Of a stretch of DNA of 64,000 nt, positions 27,717 through 37,766 are shown one piece after another; position 1 is the stretch's first letter, and each line of letters begins with the position of its first letter. The notes under the pieces are model-generated. The model searched no databases. It saw nothing but the letters and a program-made list of their open reading frames with translations, and was not told the DNA's origin. The stretch spans positions 1 through 64,000 of the forward strand of contig CAZSQZ010000009.1 of assembly GCA_964609215.1 (NCBI GenBank), written 5' to 3'. The position numbers and the translations under genes were made by a program. The stretch is from JABDKJ01 sp964609215 (GTDB lineage Bacteria; Bacteroidota; Bacteroidia; Flavobacteriales_D; JABDKJ01).

Positions 27717-28069
27717 TCAATACCAGTAAAAATTTTCTGAAAGGTTTCCCCTAAAATGGGAAGCAATTTATTTTTTCGGTTCATGGCATGAACAAAGCCG
27801 ATTAAGAGCAAAATTATTACAGACAACCACAATAAAATATTCACCAGCCAACCTAAGACTGGAATCATTTGAATCATATTTCCAACGAAGTACACAATTA
27901 GCATCGTGACATGCATACCTAAAGCCTGTCTCAGATGAAAAGAACTGAGTTTTGTTTTATTGTTTCCGTGTAAAATTATGGAAGCTAATAAACCAACTAT
28001 AGGAATATATCCTATAGCGGCAGCTAGCCTCCCAGAACCATCTTTTGTTTCTGAAGTGTCTTGTTCCAT
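27713..28069 (-). CDS. DUF4870-type membrane protein
   Basis: A 118-residue membrane protein with three hydrophobic helices (residues ~18-36, ~50-75, ~77-100) and short polar ends, which matches the DUF4870/Tic20-like family. It converges with the M28 gene (4-base overlap of stop codons). The function is not known. Confidence 0.7.
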   Translation of the reverse strand: MEQDTSETKDGSGRLAAAIGYIPIVGLLASIILHGNNKTKLSSFHLRQALGMHVTMLIVYFVGNMIQMIPVLGWLVNILLWLSVIILLLIGFVHAMNRKNKLLPILGETFQKIFTGID

Positions 28070-28085
28070 TCACGCTAAAATAAAA

Positions 28086-28114
28086 AAAAGGGGAACATAA
28101 CATGTTCCCCTTTT
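28086..28114 (-). terminator. Intrinsic terminator
   Basis: A 13-pair stem (AAAAGGGGAACAT with ATGTTCCCCTTTT, three-base loop) with T runs on both sides. It lies just after the stop of the minus-strand secreted hydrolase gene. Confidence 0.8.
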
Positions 28115-28134
28115 CAACTAGTGTTTATTAGTGC

Positions 28135-29736
28135 TTATTTAAAAGCAATTCTCTTCGTAATAATTGCATTATTATTGAACCTTAGTTCCGCAACATACAT
28201 TCCACTTGCTAAGGCATCTTTATCCATTTGGAAAACGTTATTTTCAATCTTAACGTGAGCTTTAACCAATCTTCCGTTCAGATCATATACATAAACATCT
28301 TGGATAGGATACTCGCTATTGGTCGTAAACGTGATTTGATCAACTCCAGGATTTGGACCTACTTGTAATCCAACAAGTGATTCTGCTAACTCCTCTACTC
28401 CAACTGTAATACCTGAACCTTGCAAATCGCATCCTAAATCCAGAGTAATACATGCTCTTGGTGCATAATATCCAATAATTGTATCAATAAAAGTTCTGGC
28501 TTTTTCAGGTGTCATATCTGGGTTAAGAAATATACCAGTGGCATGATTAACGTTAGTCGCTGGATCCCAAAAATCCCATGGAGATGAATCGAATTCAGCA
28601 CCAGCAGGACGTGTAATTGGCATTAAACCATTTACAGCCATACCTGGCAATTGTGCAGAAGAAGCAGGTAGAGCACCTTCTAATTCATCCGCTCTTAGAG
28701 AAAATGGATCCACGAAATCATGTTCATACCATTCCGCATTATTCCCAAATGAATCCTGAATTCTTTGTACATCATAAGAACCTGAAACTTCTACTACAGG
28801 TTCGTTTGTTGTAGGTACGATTAGTGTCGCAGTCTCGTAAGGAGCAAAAGGATCAGTAGGTGTTTGAATAGAGATAATAGGAGCATCTCCTGGATCAAGC
28901 CAAGTTGAATCTCCCATAGCACCTCCTACATTTACACAAAGTTGAAAACTAGAATCGAAGCCAACATGGTTGGGATAACATAAAGTGTCTCCAGGCGGAA
29001 AAGCAGGAAAACCAGGTGGAACCACACCGAATGATGTGCCAAAAATATCTCCATTCACATCCTCAAGAACCATAGGAATAAATCCACCCATTCCATCTGG
29101 AATAAAGAATTTATTTAAAAGAACTTCTTCATATGCATGAAGTGAATTTGCGGCCAAGGAAATATATCCCCCTGTACCTTGCCCAAAAAGAACAATTTTA
29201 TTTGGATCTATTCCATGCGGATTTCCAAGTTCAGCAACCGTTCTTTTAAAATATCTGACTGCAGTTCTCGCATCTTGGACTCCTCTATAAGCAGCATTTA
29301 TTAATGTTGCGGTTCGTCCAATTTGGGTTGTGTCTAGAGGGTTCCATCCTAATCTGTAGTCAATGCTTGCCACAACGTATCCCATTCTGGCAAGGCGGCT
29401 GCAAATTTCAACTGCCGTTGAATCAGTTCTTGTACCCGATACACTTCCGTTTTGTGGATGAGGAAGGAAATTTCCTGTGTGAGCGTAGATAACCAAAGGT
29501 CTTTCAGTTTCTGTATCTCCTGCTGGCATATATAAATCAGCAACTAAAGGTTCCGGAATTGCCTCACCAACAACCCCCAATAATAAAACGGTAGCATTTA
29601 CTCCATAAATCTCTGTTGTAACAGGTTCAATATCAGTGAAAATTTCATCGATATATCTTTCCGTTTGAGCATTGAGATTCATTGAGAATGCAAAACATGC
29701 TAATAAGCATAGTGTAAAAATTCTTCTCATAATCAT
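28135..29736 (-). CDS. Secreted alpha/beta-hydrolase with T9SS sorting domain
   Basis: A 533-residue exported protein. I prefer the second Met (signal MRRIFTLCLLACFAF). The hydrolase domain spans ~60-320 with an oxyanion-like HTGNF segment near 86 and the nucleophile region LFGQGTGGY near 184, but serine is replaced there by glutamine/threonine-like residues, so catalysis is uncertain. Residues ~455-533 form a T9SS tail (VGPNPGVDQI, YVAELRFN). It is probably anchored on or released from the cell surface, next to a TonB receptor gene. Confidence 0.7.
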   Translation of the reverse strand: MIMRRIFTLCLLACFAFSMNLNAQTERYIDEIFTDIEPVTTEIYGVNATVLLLGVVGEAIPEPLVADLYMPAGDTETERPLVIYAHTGNFLPHPQNGSVSGTRTDSTAVEICSRLARMGYVVASIDYRLGWNPLDTTQIGRTATLINAAYRGVQDARTAVRYFKRTVAELGNPHGIDPNKIVLFGQGTGGYISLAANSLHAYEEVLLNKFFIPDGMGGFIPMVLEDVNGDIFGTSFGVVPPGFPAFPPGDTLCYPNHVGFDSSFQLCVNVGGAMGDSTWLDPGDAPIISIQTPTDPFAPYETATLIVPTTNEPVVEVSGSYDVQRIQDSFGNNAEWYEHDFVDPFSLRADELEGALPASSAQLPGMAVNGLMPITRPAGAEFDSSPWDFWDPATNVNHATGIFLNPDMTPEKARTFIDTIIGYYAPRACITLDLGCDLQGSGITVGVEELAESLVGLQVGPNPGVDQITFTTNSEYPIQDVYVYDLNGRLVKAHVKIENNVFQMDKDALASGMYVAELRFNNNAIITKRIAFK

Positions 29737-29768
29737 AGCTAATAAAAATTAATAAGTCCTAAATCTAG

Positions 29769-32594
29769 TTATTTTTTTCGGAGCTCATAAGAAATAGAAA
29801 AATAGGCCAATCTGCCTATTCTTGGACCCCCATAAGTCTGAAATTGTCTATTGTTTAAAATATTTGTAGCACCTAATTTAAATGTGCTTTTCAATTTTTT
29901 TGCTTTATAATTGACTTGTGCGTCCACCAAATCATAGGTTGGAATGAATCCTGTGAATTGTGGAGAGCCTTCAAAAAGAAAGCCTTCTATCCATTTATAG
30001 TTTACATTGAAGCCAAAACTTTTTATTTCTTTATTGCCTATTTTCAGAGGGATATCTCTTCCACTAACTCCAATATTGTACTTGTGCTCTGGAGTATTAA
30101 AAGCTGGAATAATGGGATCATCATCAAAGGATTTGTTTAGCTTGTTCCAGGAATAATTACCATTGATACTATAATACTTTCTGAAATAGTAATTCCAACC
30201 TATGGAAAATCCTTGGGTCGTAACTTGGTTTTCAGAATTGGCAGAGTACCGGAATACTTGAAGCTCATCAATTAAGGAAGTAACAGGATCTAGTTCTAAA
30301 TCTATACCAATGTTAAAGCCCAGAAAGTCATCGTAGATACTGTAATAATAACCTGCGTCTAGATAAAGATTGTTATTAATAGTTGTTCGATAACCCAACT
30401 CAAAAGTCTTAACTCTTTCCGGTTGAATAGGATCGATGCTAAAATATTCGAGATCATCTGAAAGCTGACTTCCCCTGAAGGCCTGAAAGGAATCAAGTGT
30501 TACCAAACTATCCACACCATTTAGATTTCCAGATAAAATAGCTGGCCCAACATTTAGAAATTGGAATTGATCCGTTAAAGTAGGGTTCCTAAGTGCAGAT
30601 GAGAAAGAGAAACGTATAAAGTTATTCGCTCTCGGCTTCCAGACAAAGGAAACTGCGGGAGTGAAAATTGCGTTAAAGTTCTCATTCTTATCCATCCGTA
30701 TTGTGGCATTCATAGTAACTCTATCATCAGCCAGCTTTTTCTCAATTCCTGAGTAAATTCCAAATTCTGAATTAGTAATTCGAATTCCTGCAGTATCAGA
30801 AAAGATGGTCCCATCTGATAATGGTCGATATATTCTTCCATTTGCTCCAACTGTCAATTCTTCTGTCCATTCTGGATTGAAAGTGTATTCCCCTTGAATA
30901 TGAAATAGTTTAGATTTATCATAAAACATGGTTCCTCCTTCACGCTCATTATTCCTTAAGGAACGAATTCGATTAAACTCGGCCTGAAACTCTGGTGAAC
31001 TTGGATCGAGAAGCACACTGTTTCCTGATCCAAAACCTGAGTTTACAGTGTCTGCTGTGATTGCATGAAATTGACTAAGAATATCTTGATTGTCAATTAA
31101 CCATTGATTTGCAGCTGCAATTGAGTCAGGGTCAAAGAAAGAGATAAAATCAGGTGGAGGACCAATAATGAAATCGTCACTAAGATCAACATAGCCAGCA
31201 TCCAACATCTGTGCGAAGATGTTATTCTTCCAGAAATTTGTGTAAGCACCTATCCAAGAACTCAATTCACCAGTTTGTTCTTGAAGCCTGAGTGCAGTTG
31301 CAAAGGGGTCATAGGATGAACCGGCATCTTCAGCCGTTATATAAGCCCGAACAAAATACTTATCCGTTTTCCGCAATTCTATTTTGTTCTGAAAAAATAA
31401 AATATCCTCCAATCTAAATCTGTTATCACCTTGATAAATGGTTGTTCCAGTTCCCACATTTCCTCCAACAATTAATTCCGGAGATTGCAATTCCATATCT
31501 GGCTTTAGTCTAAAATGGAATGCCAAGTTGGCTTTTAGATTTTCGGTGTCATAGTCAACAAGATCTATTTCTCTATACCCTGTTCGGTAAAATCGACCTA
31601 AGCCAGCTTCATTCAAAACTGGAGATTCAGCAAAATTCGCAAAGGTTTCATCTCCATATATATTAACCGCATCAAAACCACCCGGATTTGATGCAGTAAC
31701 TGGAGAGCCATCAACAGGATCGAAGTTTTCCGCTTCCCAATCATCGGCTGTTAAGTAGGAAATATTAAACTTATATGCCATAAACGGAAGCTCTTCATTA
31801 TTATTAAAAACATCCGCCCAACGAACAGAAACTTCCGTTAAAGCTCTTTCACCTACTTTCAAACTTGCAGATAATCCTTCATGAAGAAATGGACTTTTAT
31901 TATCGATATTAATAACTCCGTTAAACGCATTTGGACCATAAAACGCAGAGCTTGCTCCAGAAATAATTTCTACTTTTTGTACATCTAGCTCGGGTGAACC
32001 TAGAAAATTTCCTAAAGAAAAATTTAATCCCGGAGCTTGATTATCCACTCCGTCAATAAGCTGCAGAGATCGAACAGGACTAGTGCTATTGAAGCCTCTG
32101 GTATTAATTACTTTAAATCCTAGACTAGCGGCAGTTAAGTCCACTCCTTTTAAATTTCCAAGTCCATCATAAAAATTATCTGCTGGTGTTTCCTTTATCG
32201 CAATCAAATCCATTGCTTCAACGGTTAATGGTCTAGATTTTTGTTTTTCTGAAATTCTTTGACCTACTATTTCAACTGATCCAATATCAATGGCTTCTGA
32301 ATCTAGAAATATTTCAATCTTTTGATTTTCGCTAGTTACTTCAACCTCTTTGGTTAAATAACCTATAAACTGAACAACCAGAGTTAAAGGTAAATCACCT
32401 TTAGTTTTAAATTGAAATGCACCATCAATATCTGTTACAGCGCCATTGGTAGTTCCTTTTTCTACAACTGTTGCTCCAATTAGTGATTCATCTAATGATT
32501 TATCTTTTACAACACCTTTAACAGTAGTTTGACCCAAAAGATTGGTACTGAGAAAAATAATAAAAGAACAAATAACACACACTTTTCCGTTCAT
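29769..32594 (-). CDS. TonB-dependent receptor (SusC-like)
   Basis: A 941-residue outer-membrane receptor. The signal peptide is 1-21. A carboxypeptidase D-like domain (~25-110: VKGVVKDKSLDESLIGATVV) is followed by the plug (~130-240) and a 22-strand barrel to the C terminus. It imports a ligand with energy from TonB; the ligand cannot be predicted. It lacks a SusD gene next to it, so it is not a standard SusCD pair. The hydrolase gene downstream on the same strand may act on the same substrate. Confidence 0.88.
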   Translation of the reverse strand: MNGKVCVICSFIIFLSTNLLGQTTVKGVVKDKSLDESLIGATVVEKGTTNGAVTDIDGAFQFKTKGDLPLTLVVQFIGYLTKEVEVTSENQKIEIFLDSEAIDIGSVEIVGQRISEKQKSRPLTVEAMDLIAIKETPADNFYDGLGNLKGVDLTAASLGFKVINTRGFNSTSPVRSLQLIDGVDNQAPGLNFSLGNFLGSPELDVQKVEIISGASSAFYGPNAFNGVINIDNKSPFLHEGLSASLKVGERALTEVSVRWADVFNNNEELPFMAYKFNISYLTADDWEAENFDPVDGSPVTASNPGGFDAVNIYGDETFANFAESPVLNEAGLGRFYRTGYREIDLVDYDTENLKANLAFHFRLKPDMELQSPELIVGGNVGTGTTIYQGDNRFRLEDILFFQNKIELRKTDKYFVRAYITAEDAGSSYDPFATALRLQEQTGELSSWIGAYTNFWKNNIFAQMLDAGYVDLSDDFIIGPPPDFISFFDPDSIAAANQWLIDNQDILSQFHAITADTVNSGFGSGNSVLLDPSSPEFQAEFNRIRSLRNNEREGGTMFYDKSKLFHIQGEYTFNPEWTEELTVGANGRIYRPLSDGTIFSDTAGIRITNSEFGIYSGIEKKLADDRVTMNATIRMDKNENFNAIFTPAVSFVWKPRANNFIRFSFSSALRNPTLTDQFQFLNVGPAILSGNLNGVDSLVTLDSFQAFRGSQLSDDLEYFSIDPIQPERVKTFELGYRTTINNNLYLDAGYYYSIYDDFLGFNIGIDLELDPVTSLIDELQVFRYSANSENQVTTQGFSIGWNYYFRKYYSINGNYSWNKLNKSFDDDPIIPAFNTPEHKYNIGVSGRDIPLKIGNKEIKSFGFNVNYKWIEGFLFEGSPQFTGFIPTYDLVDAQVNYKAKKLKSTFKLGATNILNNRQFQTYGGPRIGRLAYFSISYELRKK

Positions 32595-32635
32595 ACAATA
32601 GATTATTAAGTTGTAGAATAGTCTTCTGTTTGAAT

Positions 32636-33118
32636 TTACCGAATTCTATCCAATGATTTTATCAGATTTTCATCTTTTTTGATAGAACGACTTGCCAAAA
32701 TCAAAAATGGCAATGCTGCCACAGCTAGATAAAGTCCAATTTTATAGGTGGTTTGTGCGTTAGATCCTAAGTTTTCATTAAATGAATCTGCGGAGTAAAA
32801 CAAGTAGACTATCAACCCAAGACTAAGGAGGGTATTCAAATAATTTAGTTTGATCTGAACTCCTCTTTTCTTGAAGAATAGAATGGCTATGATAATACAA
32901 GCAACTGTTATTGTAAGCCATAAATATACAGGAAAGATAGGTTGATATCCACTCATTTCGTTCATCGAACTGGAATTAGTAGAACTATAAACAAACCCAT
33001 TTTCGTTAAATTCGTACACTATAGCATCTCTACTGATTTCAGCAATGGGAAAGAAAAAAATCAACCCTAGTAAAATTGCTGCTAGCAATAGATAAACAGT
33101 TTGAATCCTTTGAATCAT
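32636..33118 (-). CDS. DUF4293-type membrane protein
   Basis: A 160-residue protein with four membrane helices (residues ~6-26, ~62-82, ~95-112, ~125-145). It matches DUF4293, a Bacteroidota family usually found divergent to rho, as here. Function unknown. Confidence 0.75.
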   Translation of the reverse strand: MIQRIQTVYLLLAAILLGLIFFFPIAEISRDAIVYEFNENGFVYSSTNSSSMNEMSGYQPIFPVYLWLTITVACIIIAILFFKKRGVQIKLNYLNTLLSLGLIVYLFYSADSFNENLGSNAQTTYKIGLYLAVAALPFLILASRSIKKDENLIKSLDRIR

Positions 33119-33131
33119 AAAATCTCGAAAA

Positions 33132-33171
33132 TTATTTTCAAGACGAAATTAATGGAATTTCGAAAATAATG
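33132..33171. promoter_or_regulatory. Strong inverted repeat between DUF4293 gene and rho
   Basis: ATTATTTTC and GAAAATAAT form a 9-pair stem. Inside, after a five-base bulge, GAAATT pairs with AATTTC around a five-base loop. It lies in the divergent promoter region and has no T-run, so a regulatory site or RNA hairpin is more likely than a terminator. Confidence 0.5.
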
Positions 33172-33296
33172 GCAGAATTATAATACTGAATAAATAATTC
33201 GTATAATTGCATCGGAAACGCAATCGCGATTTCATTTTTTCCTTATTACGTATTCATTCTGAATCAATCAATAACAAATTATCAAATTAAATTTTC

Positions 33297-34874
33297 ATGT
33301 ACGACATTATTGAATTAAACTCTAAAAAGGTTGCTGAGCTTAGAGAAGTTGCAAAGGAGTTAAATATCAAAAAAGCAGAATCGCTTAAAAAACAAGACCT
33401 TATTTATAAAATACTAGATGAACAAGCTGTAAACCCTTCTGCGATTGCTGTAAAGGAAGCAGCTGAGCCGAAGTCTGAAGCAAAAAAGACTGAGAAAAAA
33501 GAAAGAAAACCTAGAGCTGAGAAAAAGCCAAGAGAAAAAAAGGAAGATCAAGTAAAGGCAGATTTTAAAGAAGAACCAAAGGATGGTGATGCTCAAGTTA
33601 GTTCGGATAATGATTCAAATACTGAATCTAAATCTGAAGTAAAAACCGATCGAAGAAATGGCGATAGGAGAAATGGCGATAGAAGAGGAGACAGAAATGG
33701 CGACTCAAGAAGAAGAGAACATTCGAATAGAGGAAAAGCTGATGAACACGGTTATAATTTTGATGGAATAATTAATCAGGAAGGTGTTTTGGAAATTATG
33801 CCTGATGGTTATGGATTCTTAAGATCTTCCGACTACAATTATTTAAATTCTCCAGATGATGTTTACGTATCTCAATCGCAAATTAAATTGTTTGGACTGA
33901 AGACTGGGGATACTGTTGTTGGAGCTATCAGACCACCAAAAGAAGGTGAAAAGTATTTTCCATTAATTAAAGTAGATAGTATTAATGGTAGAGATCCTTC
34001 TTTCGTAAGAGATAGAGTGCCGTTCAAATATTTGACTCCCTTATTTCCCGATCAGAAATTAAATCTTGCTGGAAATAATAAGAATATATCTACCCGAATT
34101 ATGGATTTGTTCTCTCCAATAGGAAAAGGGCAAAGGGGAATGATTGTGGCGCAACCGAAAACTGGTAAAACTGTATTGTTAAAAGATGTTGCCAATGCAA
34201 TTGCAGAAAATCATCCAGAGGTTTACTTAATCATTCTTTTGATTGATGAAAGACCAGAAGAGGTAACAGATATGGCAAGAAGCGTAAAAGCGGAGGTCGT
34301 GGCATCCACTTTTGATGAGCCAGCCGACAGACATGTTAAGATCGCAAACATCGTTCTTGAAAAAGCAAAAAGAATGGTTGAGTGCGGACATGATGTGTGT
34401 ATTCTTTTAGATTCTATTACCCGTCTGGCAAGAGCATACAATACCGTTTCTCCGGCTTCTGGAAAAGTATTAACCGGTGGTGTGGATGCAAACGCTCTTC
34501 AAAGACCTAAGTCTTTCTTTGGTGCAGCGAGAAAAATTGAAAACGGTGGTTCATTAACCATTCTTGCTACTGCACTCACAGAAACAGGTTCTAAAATGGA
34601 TGAGGTGATTTTCGAGGAATTCAAAGGAACGGGTAATATGGAATTACAATTGGATAGAAAGCTCGCGAATAGAAGAGTTTTCCCATCAATTGATATTCCT
34701 GCATCTGGAACAAGGCGAGAAGATCTATTAATGGATAAGGATTCGTTACAACGTGTTTGGATTTTAAGAAAACACCTAGGAGATATGAATTCCGTTGAAG
34801 CAATGGAGTTTATCAAACAAAGAATTATGGGGACCCAAAACAATGAGGAGTTCTTAATTTCGATGAACGGATAA
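33297..34874 (+). CDS. rho: Transcription termination factor Rho
   Basis: Hexameric RNA helicase that ends transcription. The 525-residue protein has an N-terminal Rho_N helix bundle (1-45), a ~110-residue charged disordered insert (~55-155, repeated RRNGD units), the RNA-binding cold-shock domain (~155-230) and the ATPase. Walker A is AQPKTGKT near 283, Walker B ILLIDERPEE near 313 and the Q/R-loop region follows near 375. Bacteroidota Rho proteins commonly carry such an insert. The 5' region contains an inverted repeat and a motif shared with the sigma factor gene. Confidence 0.95.
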   Translation: MYDIIELNSKKVAELREVAKELNIKKAESLKKQDLIYKILDEQAVNPSAIAVKEAAEPKSEAKKTEKKERKPRAEKKPREKKEDQVKADFKEEPKDGDAQVSSDNDSNTESKSEVKTDRRNGDRRNGDRRGDRNGDSRRREHSNRGKADEHGYNFDGIINQEGVLEIMPDGYGFLRSSDYNYLNSPDDVYVSQSQIKLFGLKTGDTVVGAIRPPKEGEKYFPLIKVDSINGRDPSFVRDRVPFKYLTPLFPDQKLNLAGNNKNISTRIMDLFSPIGKGQRGMIVAQPKTGKTVLLKDVANAIAENHPEVYLIILLIDERPEEVTDMARSVKAEVVASTFDEPADRHVKIANIVLEKAKRMVECGHDVCILLDSITRLARAYNTVSPASGKVLTGGVDANALQRPKSFFGAARKIENGGSLTILATALTETGSKMDEVIFEEFKGTGNMELQLDRKLANRRVFPSIDIPASGTRREDLLMDKDSLQRVWILRKHLGDMNSVEAMEFIKQRIMGTQNNEEFLISMNG

Positions 34875-34885
34875 TTCCAAAATAA

Positions 34886-34925
34886 AATTTAATCAAGCCT
34901 GATTCCTTTTGGTCTCAGGCTTTTT
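34886..34925 (+). terminator. Intrinsic terminator after rho
   Basis: AAGCCTGA and TCAGGCTT form an eight-pair stem with a 12-base loop, followed by TTTTTTT. This places the start of the next gene after this point. Confidence 0.8.
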
Positions 34926-34938
34926 TTATTTTCGAACC

Positions 34939-35478
34939 ATGGAGCGAAAAAACTTTCCATTGCTGTTAGCTTTGGTTTGGCTTTTGATTAAGTCGGGAAT
35001 CAAGTTTACAGATTTCTATGATCAATCCATTATTATTGGAATAGGTTTAAATCTATTGATTTTACCTTTTATAGTTCTATTTGCTATAAAACCATATTTT
35101 AATGAGAAAGGACATAGCGGAATTTTTATAGCTAAAGAAGGGATGAAATCTGGAGCGATTTATGCAATTTGTGTAACCTTCGGAATTTTTATTTACTACA
35201 GTTTTTTAGATCCCACATTTGCAGAAAATATTGAGGAACAAAGAATAGAAGCAATAACATCGGAAATTGAAAATGCTGGTGGAATAGAAGCTTTTAGAGA
35301 ACTTTATCCTGCTGTTGGAGATAAAACAGCAGAAGAGCTGATAGAGGAGGAGAAGGCGGTTTACGAGAATTTAACAGCATTCAAGTTAACTACATTCTCA
35401 CTTCTTTGTTTAATGATTCTAGCTATCTTTTATTCCTTTTTAATGGCCATACTTTTTAAAGTACTAAACCGGTCTTAG
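34939..35478 (+). CDS. DUF4199-type membrane protein
   Basis: A membrane protein of about 180 residues with four hydrophobic helices, the pattern of DUF4199. I use the ATG giving MERKNFPLL because the longer frame from 34909 would begin inside the rho terminator. It converges with the mpl gene, overlapping its end by 23 bases. Function unknown. Confidence 0.7.
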   Translation: MERKNFPLLLALVWLLIKSGIKFTDFYDQSIIIGIGLNLLILPFIVLFAIKPYFNEKGHSGIFIAKEGMKSGAIYAICVTFGIFIYYSFLDPTFAENIEEQRIEAITSEIENAGGIEAFRELYPAVGDKTAEELIEEEKAVYENLTAFKLTTFSLLCLMILAIFYSFLMAILFKVLNRS

Positions 35479-36826
35479 CTGCCAATTCCTTTGAATATTC
35501 ATCAATATTAATTCCTCCATAGTTTCCGCTGCTCATCAAAAGCAAATTTGTATTCCTCAACTCCGTATTCTCTAATATCTCCCTAACCTGCTCGGTACAA
35601 ATTACTACTTCCAAATTTTCTTTTTTAAACGCTTCTTTTATTTGCTCTATGCTTATATCATCTAGTTTTTTATGCTTAACAACATCTGGATTAAAATAGA
35701 CAATTGCTCTGTCAGCAGCGTCCATTGAAGAATTATATTCCTTCAGAAAATCAGCATTTAAACTGCTGAATGTATGCAGCTCCATGCAGGCAACCAATGT
35801 TCTGTTTGGCCATTGTTTTTTCACAGCGTTGGTTGTTGCTTTCAGTTTAGAAGGAGAGTGTGCAAAGTCCTTGAAAATTCTGAAATCCGGGCCTTCAGCC
35901 ATGGTTTCCAATCTTCTAGCTGCGCCTTTAAATGTTTGAATAGCTTCATAAAACATCTTAGAGCTGATTCCAATTTTTTCACAGACCAGTCTTGCACCAT
36001 TTAAATTTTGCAAATTATGATCTCCAAAAATGAGAATAGGATAAAAGCTCTCGTCATTTTCAAGAATACTTAATCCATTTTCGATATAGTGTGGATGAAC
36101 AGTATAAGGCAGAATTTCAATGTTTTGGGCGTTGAGAGCGATCTCATGGAGATTTTTATCTTCTCGATAGTAAATGAGCGCGCCATTTTCTTCTATGCTA
36201 TCAGCGAAAATTGAAAACTGCTCAACATAATTTTTAAATTTGGGAAAGACGTTTATATGATCCCATGCTATTCCGCTTACCAATGCAACATGCGGCTTGT
36301 ACCAATGGAACTTTGGTCTTCGGTCAATAGGTGAACTCAAGTACTCATCTCCTTCCAGAATTATGATTGGAGCATCCGATAGTTTTACCATGCAGTCAAA
36401 ACCCTCTAATTGTGCACCTACCATATAATCATTTTCGATGCCATGAAAATTCAAAATGTGCAGAATCATTGAAGTAATAGAGGTTTTACCATGACTACCT
36501 CCAATAACAACCCTTGTTTTATTCTTGCTTTGCTCGAAAATATATTCAGGGTAAGAGTAGATTTTTAAACCTAGTTCTTGCGCTTTAATTAATTCCGGAT
36601 TATCAATCCGCGCATGCATCCCCAAAATAATGACATCAATTTCGTCATTTATATTTTCAGGATGCCAACCCATTTTATTGGGTAAAAGACCGTGTTTTTC
36701 TAGTCGGGATTTTGAAGGATCAAAAATTTGATCATCAGAACCGGTAACCTTATAACCTTTAAGATGTAATGCAATAGCCATGTTATGCATTGCAGCTCCT
36801 CCTATAGCAATTAGATGGATTCTCAT
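35456..36826 (-). CDS. mpl: UDP-MurNAc:L-Ala-gamma-D-Glu-meso-DAP ligase Mpl
   Basis: Peptidoglycan recycling enzyme that joins the tripeptide released from old wall to UDP-N-acetylmuramate. The Mur ligase N-terminal Rossmann-like domain opens with MRIHLIAIGGAAM; the ATP P-loop is GGSHGKTS near residue 110 and the DxxxD-type segment EGDEYLSSP near 158. The central and C-terminal Mur domains follow. I start at the ATG (36826) because the longer start is TTG. Length (456) fits Mpl. Confidence 0.9.
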   Translation of the reverse strand: MRIHLIAIGGAAMHNMAIALHLKGYKVTGSDDQIFDPSKSRLEKHGLLPNKMGWHPENINDEIDVIILGMHARIDNPELIKAQELGLKIYSYPEYIFEQSKNKTRVVIGGSHGKTSITSMILHILNFHGIENDYMVGAQLEGFDCMVKLSDAPIIILEGDEYLSSPIDRRPKFHWYKPHVALVSGIAWDHINVFPKFKNYVEQFSIFADSIEENGALIYYREDKNLHEIALNAQNIEILPYTVHPHYIENGLSILENDESFYPILIFGDHNLQNLNGARLVCEKIGISSKMFYEAIQTFKGAARRLETMAEGPDFRIFKDFAHSPSKLKATTNAVKKQWPNRTLVACMELHTFSSLNADFLKEYNSSMDAADRAIVYFNPDVVKHKKLDDISIEQIKEAFKKENLEVVICTEQVREILENTELRNTNLLLMSSGNYGGINIDEYSKELAAKTGLVL

Positions 36827-36894
36827 AGTTCTCAATAATACTTAAATTCAAAAGTGCATATTTGCAGAACGCGTAGAATTATTAACTGAGAACA

Positions 36895-37743
36895 ATGAAA
36901 CTTTATTCTATAAATACAGGCTTCTTCAAGTTAGACGGAGGGGCTATGTTTGGAGTAGTCCCAAAATCAATATGGTCAAGAACAAATCCTGCAGACTCAA
37001 ATAACATGTGCGATTGGGCAATGCGTTGTTTGTTATTAGAGGATGGAGAAAGATTAATGCTTTTTGATTGTGGAATTGGAGATAAGCAAAGCGAAAAGTT
37101 CTTTAGTTACTATTATTTATTTGGAGAAGATACGCTAGACTCCAACCTTGCAAAACACGGATTTTCAAGAAATGATATTACGGATGTTTTCTTTACGCAT
37201 TTGCATTTTGACCATTGTGGTGGAGCAATTAAAAGAGATGGAGATTTACTGAAACCTTCATTTCCAAATGCACACTTTTGGAGTACCAAAAACCATTGGG
37301 ATGCAGCTCTGGAACCAAATGCGCGAGAAAAAGCCTCTTTTTTAAAAGAAAACATACTTCCAATTCAAGAGAGTGGGCAATTGAAATTCATTAATAGAAA
37401 AGATGACTTCACGGAAAATGCATTTGATAATATTGATGTTCTTTTCGCAGATGGCCATACTGAAAGTCAAATGATTCCACACATAAAGTATAAGGATAAG
37501 ACCATTGTATATATGGCAGATCTTTTGCCTTCTGTTGGGCATATTCCGCAGGCCTATGTTATGGGTTATGATACACGTCCTTTGATTACCTTAAAAGAGA
37601 AAAAGCGATTTCTGGAAAGAGCGGTAAAGGAGAATTTTATACTTTTTCTAGAACACGATCCAGAAAATGAATGTTGCACGGTTAAAATGACTGAAAAAGG
37701 TGTACGACTAGATCAAAAATTCAGTTTGTCATCTATTCTTTGA
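36895..37743 (+). CDS. MBL-fold metallohydrolase
   Basis: A 282-residue metallo-beta-lactamase-fold hydrolase. The zinc motif THLHFDHCGG is at about residue 100 and further ligands are in DGHTESQ near 183 and an aspartate/histidine in MADLLPS and FLEHDP. This set resembles lactonase/quorum-quenching-like enzymes but the substrate is unknown. It overlaps or abuts the next gene (GNAT) and is probably co-transcribed. Confidence 0.85.
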   Translation: MKLYSINTGFFKLDGGAMFGVVPKSIWSRTNPADSNNMCDWAMRCLLLEDGERLMLFDCGIGDKQSEKFFSYYYLFGEDTLDSNLAKHGFSRNDITDVFFTHLHFDHCGGAIKRDGDLLKPSFPNAHFWSTKNHWDAALEPNAREKASFLKENILPIQESGQLKFINRKDDFTENAFDNIDVLFADGHTESQMIPHIKYKDKTIVYMADLLPSVGHIPQAYVMGYDTRPLITLKEKKRFLERAVKENFILFLEHDPENECCTVKMTEKGVRLDQKFSLSSIL

Positions 37744-37766
37744 ATGTGATAAATGAGGTGAAGAAA

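Noticed and set aside
34909..34938. Longer start of the DUF4199 gene
   Set aside because: This part overlaps the rho terminator stem, so the later ATG is more likely.
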